Positions 56,992-64,000 of a DNA stretch of 64,000 bases are shown here, piece after piece. Below the pieces are notes generated by a model. It did not search any database. It saw only the letters and a list, made by a program, of their open reading frames with translations, and was not told the DNA's origin. Each line of letters opens with the position of its first letter. Positions within the stretch are counted from its first letter, which is position 1. The position numbers and the translations under genes were made by a program. The stretch is from Spirochaetales bacterium (lineage in GTDB: Bacteria; Spirochaetota; Spirochaetia; SZUA-6; JAFGRV01), in contig JAFGWI010000033.1 of NCBI GenBank assembly GCA_016937215.1, forward strand, positions 1 to 64,000, read 5' to 3'.

Positions 56992-57516
56992 ATGAAACCT
57001 AGAACTCATAATCGATTGGACAAACCACGATCATTCAAAAAAAACAAGGATTTCTCAAAACCAACCTTCTTTAAGGCTGTTTGTGATCAGTGCGGAGCCA
57101 ATTGTGAAATTCCTTTTAAACCGACCCAGGGGAAACCCGTTCTGTGCAGCAATTGTTTTGAGCATAAACCAAGGGATAATTCGGGCGAAAGAAGAACAAG
57201 CAACAGAGAAACAAGTAAATACCAGGCAATTTGCGACAGCTGCGGAAATGAATGCGAAGTACCTTTCAAACCGACCAAGGGTAAACCCATTTTTTGCGAC
57301 GCTTGCTTTGAAAGTAAAAAAGTTAACGAAATGGATGAATTAAAAATGGAGATAGCCATTTTAAACACCAAAGTTGACAAGGTTTTGGAAATTCTAAAAA
57401 CCCTCTTTGCCGTAAAAAAATACAAAAGTGAAATAAAGGAAGAATTGGAGATTCCCAAGAAACGTAAAGTTGTTGTGAATAGAGACGACGAAGATGAAGA
57501 ATCCGATGATATATAA
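56992..57516 (+). CDS. Protein with two CxxC-x17-CxxC zinc-ribbon repeats
   Basis: CDQCGANCEIPFKPTQGKPVLCSNC and CDSCGNECEVPFKPTKGKPIFCDAC. Confidence 0.88.
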   Translation: MKPRTHNRLDKPRSFKKNKDFSKPTFFKAVCDQCGANCEIPFKPTQGKPVLCSNCFEHKPRDNSGERRTSNRETSKYQAICDSCGNECEVPFKPTKGKPIFCDACFESKKVNEMDELKMEIAILNTKVDKVLEILKTLFAVKKYKSEIKEELEIPKKRKVVVNRDDEDEESDDI

Positions 57517-57774
57517 TCAGGGGCGTTTTTATCTTTTGACTTGTTGATAAATTCCTTACTTCATGATAATATTTAATGAAGTGTCATCTTCTTCAGTGAA
57601 TCGAGGTAATTTTCCATATTATTTTGATTCAAGTAAGCGCGATTTGTAAAATCGCCTTTTCTGTTTCTTTGTAATAGAAGAAAAAAATTTCGTTGCGCGG
57701 GAAGCTGGCTACATATATTTTTAGCATTGATTAAACCATTGAATAATGAGCACAATGCGTAAAACCTTTTGAAT

Positions 57775-57915
57775 CACGATTTTAACAGCCCTTTTTATCA
57801 AAATCGGCTGTTAAAGCGTTTTTAACTGGATAATTTTCATCATAATGCTTCAAAAACAAAAGTCGAAACAGGTCACCACTACAGAGCGATCCATTTGAAT
57901 CATTTATGACCAAAG
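57775..57915 (+). repeat. Family-1 repeat, copy 13 (degenerate)
   Basis: TTAACAGCC...GGCTGTTAA (57782-57814) + AGCGTTTTTAACTGGATAATTTTCATCATAATGCTTC. Confidence 0.65.
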
Positions 57916-57980
57916 AATAAAAATTGTGGTCTCTTGGAATAAAACCAGGTGAAAAAACGCTAAAAGGAATTTGTATAGAA

Positions 57981-58760
57981 ATGAAGTTCATTTTATTGCC
58001 TATTCTAATTTGTTTTTCTGTTAATTTTTACGGGCTTCCATATGATAAATCCTGTTTACTGATTCAGTTCGAAATTTCGGCCGATTCATTTATCCGGGCA
58101 GATATCGTCTCATCAGCCAATTGGTATTCAACAATCATGCCGGCTTATACACTGGGAATCAGTACCTATATTCCCCAAAAAGAAATGTTGCTCCATGAAA
58201 TTAGCTTGGCTCTCTATTATTTTGAAAGTAACAGCTTTAATTTTAATACAGAAACCTTGGATGTCGGCACAATAAGGCTTCTATTATTCAAGAGCCCCAT
58301 CAATTACTTATGCCATTTGTCGTTAAATCCCATTTTTTCTCTCATTGTCGGCGGAAAAATAATCCCTCAATATGAATCTATTAGCAATATAGTCACTTAT
58401 TCGAATTACATGACCCACGAAGATTTCTCGATCAACCTGTGTCCTACATTCGGTTTTTCTATTGCGGCTCCAAAATCCTTTAATTTTCAAACGGAATTTT
58501 CTCCTGGCCTGGCATTACCGGTTATAAATAAACTCACATTCCCCAATGCTCCAGCTGACACCTTTGAGGCTATTCATGGTTCACTACAAATAGGCAGTTT
58601 TTTCGCTATCCACATAAGTCAATTTCGTATCAAGGCTTCCTACAACTACACTCTCAATGCCGATATATATTTTATATCGGAAAAGTATAACAGTCATTTA
58701 TTGAATGCTAAAATACAACATTATAATTCCTTTGGCATAAGTATTGGATATCATTTGTAA
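57981..58760 (+). CDS. Secreted/outer-membrane beta-barrel-like hypothetical protein
   Basis: ATG 57981 MKFILLPILICFSVNFYG signal peptide; alternating strands, terminal aromatic-rich SFGISIGYHL. Confidence 0.6.
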   Translation: MKFILLPILICFSVNFYGLPYDKSCLLIQFEISADSFIRADIVSSANWYSTIMPAYTLGISTYIPQKEMLLHEISLALYYFESNSFNFNTETLDVGTIRLLLFKSPINYLCHLSLNPIFSLIVGGKIIPQYESISNIVTYSNYMTHEDFSINLCPTFGFSIAAPKSFNFQTEFSPGLALPVINKLTFPNAPADTFEAIHGSLQIGSFFAIHISQFRIKASYNYTLNADIYFISEKYNSHLLNAKIQHYNSFGISIGYHL

Positions 58761-58761
58761 A

Positions 58762-59481
58762 ATGAAATACCTTATCTTTTTTTATTTATCTGTGATTTAT
58801 TCATGCTCAATTTTATCTCCTATTAAGCCCTATGAAATTCTTTCGAGTGATCACTGTATGATTACTGTTTCTGATGAAAAAATTTCCCGGAATCAATTTA
58901 AGCGCATTCTTGATAATGCCGAGACAGCATTCCTCAAGGTAACAAACGAAACAGGTTTAAAATACTCGCTAAAAATACCAATCATCTATGATGAAAATCG
59001 CACAGAACTTTCTATCCCTTCATCAGCTTATGTTCATTTTAATACTATTTATATTCAGTCGGTCTTATTCAATCAATCTGATAATCAATTGATTGAAACT
59101 TTATGCCACGAAATAACTCATGTTTTGATGATCGGAATATTCGGAATTTCAGATAGCTTCCTCACCACCGAAGGCTCTGCCATGTTCTGGAATAAACCTA
59201 AAAACACCAGGGAAGTCCAAAATCTTTCACTCAAAAATCTCGTCGAATTATCCTATTATCAGTTATTCCTTGACAACACACGTCAAAAAAATCCTGACTA
59301 TATTTACTATTGCTATCAATTAAGCGGTTTATTTGCAGTATACTGGATAAATGAATTTGGCTGGGACCATCTGTTTAAATTGTATCGGGAATTAACACCT
59401 CAAAACGCGATTCAAAAAATAGCTGAACTTAGCGGCAAGCCCTTTATTGAAATTGAAAACATCATAAAAGAAAGGTTTTAA
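58762..59481 (+). CDS. Lipoprotein with HExxH zinc-metallopeptidase motif
   Basis: SVIYSCSIL lipobox; LIETLCHEITHVLMIGIFGISDSFLTTEGSAMF. Confidence 0.7.
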   Translation: MKYLIFFYLSVIYSCSILSPIKPYEILSSDHCMITVSDEKISRNQFKRILDNAETAFLKVTNETGLKYSLKIPIIYDENRTELSIPSSAYVHFNTIYIQSVLFNQSDNQLIETLCHEITHVLMIGIFGISDSFLTTEGSAMFWNKPKNTREVQNLSLKNLVELSYYQLFLDNTRQKNPDYIYYCYQLSGLFAVYWINEFGWDHLFKLYRELTPQNAIQKIAELSGKPFIEIENIIKERF

Positions 59482-59482
59482 T

Positions 59483-60916
59483 ATGCGTCGAATTTTTTCA
59501 TTCTTAAAAGCACTAGCAAAACCAAAGTTTTACAAAAATCATGGAAATTACGGAAAAATTATCTTATTACCGGATGTTAAATTAATATTTCACAACACTC
59601 TGCGATCTTTTAATTTCAAGACTTTCGCGATTATCTCGTTAATTTGTTTTTTTATGAGCTGCCTTCCTTTAAACATACCGCCAGAGAACAAAGCACCTGT
59701 TAACAATGCAGGTGAACCTGTTATCAAGACTATCTTGCTGACAACAGAAACAAAAAAGGAAATCCAGTTTTTAAAAGGCGAATTATCAAACCATATTTTA
59801 CAGCTTCCTGAATTAATCGAAGGCAAATTCTACAGCATCAACCTTGTCGCGCTCAACTATGACAGCAATGAAATTCTTTATCCAGCTGATAAAGACGAAA
59901 CAGGTTTCACTCTTAAATATTCATTAAAAGATAATGATAGCGACATCCCCTATTTCACCGAAAATTACTCAGATGATGAAAATCACCGCTGTATTTACAT
60001 CGCTTTTAAAGCCTATAATCAAACTAGAGCTTACTTATCATTAAAATACCTGTTTAACAATAATTATCGGAACTCCAATATAATCATTCAAGCTGGACTC
60101 TCCATAGTTACCCTCAACTATCCAGAGCAGGACTTACCCGGCATATTGGAAATTAGCAGGCCTTACACAGGCTTTTTCACTGAAAAAAAGGATAACTCAA
60201 GTGTATCTTTTAATTTTCAGACCTTGGATGAAAATACTTGGTATAAAGCCAGGATAGAAGCTGATTTCTCGAATAGTATTTTCCCTAATTGTCTGAACCT
60301 GAATTTCCGTTCTTCTCTTAATATCAATTCCGATGCTATTGAATTCCAAAATTCATATACCAGTCTATATTATTTTAAAGTTAATCATTCTACCCCTTCA
60401 CTCCATATAAAAGGAGACATTGGCACGAGGTACACGATATTAATGAGCGAAGCCTCATATTCATTTGTTACTGATTCATACGAACCCGATGATGGTCCGC
60501 TATCATCAAATATTGACTCTATTTCGGGAACCGATATTCAAAGCGCCTCGCATACACTCATTAAACAATACGAATCCGACTGGATTCAATTTACGCCAAC
60601 AGAGTCGGGTTATTATTCACTGGACTTTATAATTGAAGACAGTTTTACCGAGGCTGATCTGGATTTAATCGATACTCCCTATATCGATATAAAAATAATT
60701 CACCCTAACGGCTCTACTATAATAAAACAAGCAATGGCAAAGCCGGATCAAAAATGGATAATGCCTGTAAATATGACAAACATCTTATCCTGGAATATCA
60801 GCGCGGAAAACCTTTCCTCGCCCTGGTTTATTCATTTGCTTAATTCAAGCTACGGTAATAATCCAATTCCAATAGAGTATTCAATTCGCATCCATTTGGA
60901 GTCATCACCTTATTAA
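59483..60916 (+). CDS. Lipoprotein with PPC-like C-terminal domain
   Basis: ISLICFFMSCLPLN lipobox (true start may be downstream of 59483); DSYEPDDGPLSSNIDSIS...YESDWIQFTPTESGYYSLDFII. Confidence 0.6.
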   Translation: MRRIFSFLKALAKPKFYKNHGNYGKIILLPDVKLIFHNTLRSFNFKTFAIISLICFFMSCLPLNIPPENKAPVNNAGEPVIKTILLTTETKKEIQFLKGELSNHILQLPELIEGKFYSINLVALNYDSNEILYPADKDETGFTLKYSLKDNDSDIPYFTENYSDDENHRCIYIAFKAYNQTRAYLSLKYLFNNNYRNSNIIIQAGLSIVTLNYPEQDLPGILEISRPYTGFFTEKKDNSSVSFNFQTLDENTWYKARIEADFSNSIFPNCLNLNFRSSLNINSDAIEFQNSYTSLYYFKVNHSTPSLHIKGDIGTRYTILMSEASYSFVTDSYEPDDGPLSSNIDSISGTDIQSASHTLIKQYESDWIQFTPTESGYYSLDFIIEDSFTEADLDLIDTPYIDIKIIHPNGSTIIKQAMAKPDQKWIMPVNMTNILSWNISAENLSSPWFIHLLNSSYGNNPIPIEYSIRIHLESSPY

Positions 60917-61152
60917 GGTTTTCCGGGCTTGAATTCGGGTGCGGGAAATGGGAACTTACCAATTTCAACTATCAGGTACGACTTCAAAAGGCGCGCACAA
61001 GCAAATGCTTATTCTCAGTTTTAGAGGATCACTGTTATGGGAATCATCATGATACAAAGACCTAAATTTTGTTTCAGGGAAATTCAAAAACCCTTAATGT
61101 CAACTCCTTTCGTCCTATTTTATTTTTTTCACAGATAAGATAGGATAAAGCC

Positions 61153-62154
61153 ATGGCACAACACGAAATAAGACAAAACAAAATTTCCCGGGAATGGGTT
61201 ATCTATTCCACAGGACGGGGAAAACGCCCCCATGATTTTATCAAGCAAGAAGAATTTCACTTAGCCTCGGAACCGGACAAAAAGTGCCCTTTTTGTCCGG
61301 GAAATGAAGAAATTCTGGGTCCGATTTTATACCAGTTACCTGGAGAAAATCAATATACCTGGGCTGCAAGATGCGTTCCAAACAAGTACCCGATTCTGGA
61401 TTCCTCATCATCATCAAAAAGAATTCACGAAGGAATCTATCTCAAAACCCAAGGTTACGGTGAGCACGAACTCATTATCGAAAGTCCTTTTCACAATAAA
61501 GATTTGGCAGATTTTTCACAACAGGAAATGGAAATAATCATCGAATGCTACCATAGCCGAACCTTAACGCTTTTTGAACATCCTCAAAATCAGATGGTAC
61601 AGATTTTCAGGAACCGCGGGCCAAAGGCTGGCGCTTCACTGATTCATCCCCACTCGCAAATTATCGCATCCTCCATCGCGCCTCATTATATGCGTTACAG
61701 AGAAGAGATCGCGCAAAGCTATTATGATGATCACGGCTGCTGCATATTCTGTGAACTTTTAGAATATGAAATCAAAGCTGAACAACGAATGGTATACCAA
61801 AACAAGCATTTCACAACCCTCGTTCCCTATGCCGCTGAGGTTCCCTATGAAATGTGGATTATTCCCCATCATCACGATGCCAGCTTTGCCGCCCTGGCTT
61901 CAGATCATAAGCCATATCTGGCGGAATCCATCTCTCAATCGATAAAAAGGCTTTACGCCTGCTATGAAAAGCCGAACTACAATATGGTAATTCACTCCTG
62001 CATGCGCTACAAACAGGATGAACCACAGCTGCATTGGTACATACAGATCATGCCGCGGCTCAGCACTCCCGCGGGTTTTGAAATCGGATCCCGAATACCC
62101 ATCAATTCGCATATTCCCGAAGAAGATGCTCTTGAACTAAGGCAAAAATTCTAA
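61153..62154 (+). CDS. galT: Galactose-1-phosphate uridylyltransferase
   Basis: CPFCPGNE; FRNRGPKAGASLIHPHSQIIAS (HPHSQ); HWYIQIMPR. Confidence 0.95.
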   Translation: MAQHEIRQNKISREWVIYSTGRGKRPHDFIKQEEFHLASEPDKKCPFCPGNEEILGPILYQLPGENQYTWAARCVPNKYPILDSSSSSKRIHEGIYLKTQGYGEHELIIESPFHNKDLADFSQQEMEIIIECYHSRTLTLFEHPQNQMVQIFRNRGPKAGASLIHPHSQIIASSIAPHYMRYREEIAQSYYDDHGCCIFCELLEYEIKAEQRMVYQNKHFTTLVPYAAEVPYEMWIIPHHHDASFAALASDHKPYLAESISQSIKRLYACYEKPNYNMVIHSCMRYKQDEPQLHWYIQIMPRLSTPAGFEIGSRIPINSHIPEEDALELRQKF

Positions 62155-62158
62155 AAAA

Positions 62159-62190
62159 AGGGGCTGTGAATATTCTTCACCAGCCCCTGA
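62159..62190. terminator. Hairpin terminator, best T-run on minus strand
   Basis: AAAAAAAGGGGCTG tgaatattcttcac CAGCCCCTG; minus strand ends CAGCCCCTTTTTTT. Confidence 0.7.
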
Positions 62191-62212
62191 TTCTTTAAGG
62201 TATTAAAAAAAA

Positions 62213-62415
62213 ATAACTTGTTCAGTTAAATCGATTTCCCGCTCTTAGCGCGTTAGGGATTGGAGCCATGTTCAGTCATTTTTTTAAAAATGACTGAACA
62301 AAGCGTTTTTGGGCGGATAATTTCCGCCCGAAAACCTTCAAAGTGGCGCAAAGCCCGGCCTGCTGAAATGTAATGAAAGCAGGCAACGCCCGAAAAATCA
62401 GACCAAACAAATAGA
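62213..62415 (+). repeat. Family-1 structured repeat, copy 14, near full length
   Basis: ACTTGTTCAGTTAAATC...TTAGCGCGTTAGGGATTGGAGCCATG + 15-bp hairpin TGTTCAGTCATTTTT/AAAAATGACTGAACA (62269-62300) + AAAGCGTTTTT + GGGCGGATAATTTCCGCCC (62311-62329) + CCTGCT..AGCAGGCAACGCCC + CCAAACAAATAGA. Confidence 0.92.
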
Positions 62416-62421
62416 AACGAT

Positions 62422-64000
62422 TTATTTTACAAACTGGAGCTCAGCCAGATTAATTCCCTGCCAGCAGTCATTAAAACCGAAAACAGGATACTGCTGCGAT
62501 TCACGGCTTTCAGTGCCATCATTATCAGCAAGAGCGATGTTAAAACCGATAATGCCCAATTCTTTTGCATCTGCTGTTAATCCAATTGAAAACTCAAGAA
62601 CAGTGCCATCAGCGCTCCATACCGCTTTATGAGCTGGTTCATAGGAACTTTCGTCCCAATCCTTGCCCACAAGGGTTCTCAATTGTATAAAATTATTATT
62701 CATATCGAGGAAAACCTCAACATTGTCATTTTCCCATACATTAGGCGCCTCTGTATAGGTGATATCATCAGACCGAAGAACATAACCGTAAATTGTATTA
62801 CCATTATAAACTATTCCCCATTCGCCGCGGAAATCCTTGTAATCCCCCGTATAAACAAGATTATCTTCGGAGAGTTGATTGAAAATCAATGGGTACTTCA
62901 CAGCTTTGGTCCATTCACCATCGCTGATTTTACCATCAACTTTAACGATAGAGGATTCATTGGCATGAAAAGGAATCACCACTCTTGGCGGCTCAGGAGG
63001 ACGAGGTGAAGTTCCTTCAAATTTAAGGCTGCCGAGGTTCACGCCCTGCCAGCTGTCATTCTGGCCAGTTATAGAATAAAGCTGCCATTTCCTGCTTTCA
63101 CCATCATTATCGCTGAGCGCGATATTCCATCCTGCAATAAGATTGGCTAAATTGGCATCAGGCAATTCAATACTCAATTCAAGCACTGTTCCATCCTTGT
63201 TCCAGACAGCTTTATGCGCTCCCGCGTAGGAGGAGTCTTCAAAATCGCTTCCGATTAATGTTCTGAGCTGGACAAAGGTCCCGTTCAGATCAAAAAAAAC
63301 TTCAACATTATCGCTTTCATAGGAATTGGCTGCTTTTGTGAAAGTTACATTATCCACGCGTTTCAAAAAAACATAAACTGTATTTCCCTTGTACAACACA
63401 GACCATTCACCTGATAATTCAGCAGGATCCTTAGGCGGTCTAAGATCATCAACATTAAGTTGATTAAACCCTAAAGGATAGTTAACAGCATTGGCCCATT
63501 CATCAGCGTTGATAACACCATCAACAACAGGAGCTGTCTTTGCTTCGCGAGCCACAAAAGGCGGAATAGCACGTCGGCTATTATCAGCCGAATCGCTCAT
63601 ATTTTCATAACCTGTTTCAACAGGACCAGCAACCAAAGCATCACGCACCGCGTAAAAAGAAGGCTTTGGATTATAATCGTGGTCAAAAAGCAATGAATCG
63701 CCATAACCCGGAGAAAAACCCGGAATCCATGAAACAGCATCGGTAAAACCCCAGGTAATAAAAGTATCACACTCGGGAAAAGCCAGCATTATTTGCGTCA
63801 ACTTTTGGTACATTTCCGCCTGAAGCTGATAATCTTCAGGAGTAAAGGGTTCCTGCATTTTGATATCCAGTTCAGTAATATCCACTTTCAAACCAAGATC
63901 AACAAAACGCTTGATGTTTTTATAAAAACTGTCAAAGGGCCAGCTCTTCGCCACAGTTAAATGGCACTGAAGACCAACACCATGAATGGGAACACCTTGA
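62422..64000 (-). CDS. GH10 endo-1,4-beta-xylanase C-terminus with two CBM9-like domains (N-terminus beyond window)
   Basis: Reverse of window end encodes QGVPIHGVGLQCHLTVAKSWPFDSFYKNIKRFVDLGLKVDITELDIK; FITWGFTDAVSWIPG; two tandem repeats VDGVINADEWANAVNYPLGFNQL / VDGKISDGEWTKAVKYPLIFNQL. Confidence 0.93.
   Translation of the reverse strand, partial: QGVPIHGVGLQCHLTVAKSWPFDSFYKNIKRFVDLGLKVDITELDIKMQEPFTPEDYQLQAEMYQKLTQIMLAFPECDTFITWGFTDAVSWIPGFSPGYGDSLLFDHDYNPKPSFYAVRDALVAGPVETGYENMSDSADNSRRAIPPFVAREAKTAPVVDGVINADEWANAVNYPLGFNQLNVDDLRPPKDPAELSGEWSVLYKGNTVYVFLKRVDNVTFTKAANSYESDNVEVFFDLNGTFVQLRTLIGSDFEDSSYAGAHKAVWNKDGTVLELSIELPDANLANLIAGWNIALSDNDGESRKWQLYSITGQNDSWQGVNLGSLKFEGTSPRPPEPPRVVIPFHANESSIVKVDGKISDGEWTKAVKYPLIFNQLSEDNLVYTGDYKDFRGEWGIVYNGNTIYGYVLRSDDITYTEAPNVWENDNVEVFLDMNNNFIQLRTLVGKDWDESSYEPAHKAVWSADGTVLEFSIGLTADAKELGIIGFNIALADNDGTESRESQQYPVFGFNDCWQGINLAELQFVK

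Overview
The window is an AT-rich bacterial chromosome segment. The repertoire looks spirochaete-like, but taxonomy cannot be proven from the sequence alone. (1) 1-22.9 kb is an exopolysaccharide/surface-glycan locus. It has GT2, GT4 and rhamnosyltransferase-like glycosyltransferases, a Wzx-like flippase, a Wzy/ligase-like protein, UDP-sugar dehydrogenase, a sugar-phosphate transferase, Wza- and Wzz-like export proteins, a CsgD/LuxR-like regulator, and two separate beta-helix + SGNH-like gene pairs. (2) 23-28.6 kb is mixed: an MBL-cNMP protein, a HAD phosphatase and lipoproteins. (3) 29.2-35.8 kb is a complete Wadjet type I-like operon, jetABCD, on the minus strand. (4) 36.7-46.9 kb holds a VanZ-like protein, a LeuA-like synthase, a radical-SAM/HhH protein and a complete MacB-type ABC/HlyD/TolC exporter. 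(5) 47.4-53.7 kb has two two-component systems. The second is a ZraPSR-like set (small Met-rich secreted protein + HK + NtrC-type RR) behind a canonical sigma-54 promoter. (6) 54-64 kb contains an HTH-PTS EIIA protein, tRNA-Arg(CCT), a solute-binding lipoprotein, a CxxC-x17-CxxC protein, a secreted trio including an HExxH protein, galT and a truncated GH10 xylanase. The most unusual signal is not protein coding. It is a dispersed, oriented, MITE-like repeat family with at least 14 copies. Copies have TGTAYTTGTTTAGC terminal inverted repeats, one has a perfect 6-bp target duplication, and up to three internal hairpins have arms that differ between copies while remaining complementary. These copies separate almost every gene cassette of the glycan locus and bracket the Wadjet operon. 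A second structured repeat family (AGTCCTGACAT ... CCTCAG hairpin) lies in the glycan locus.
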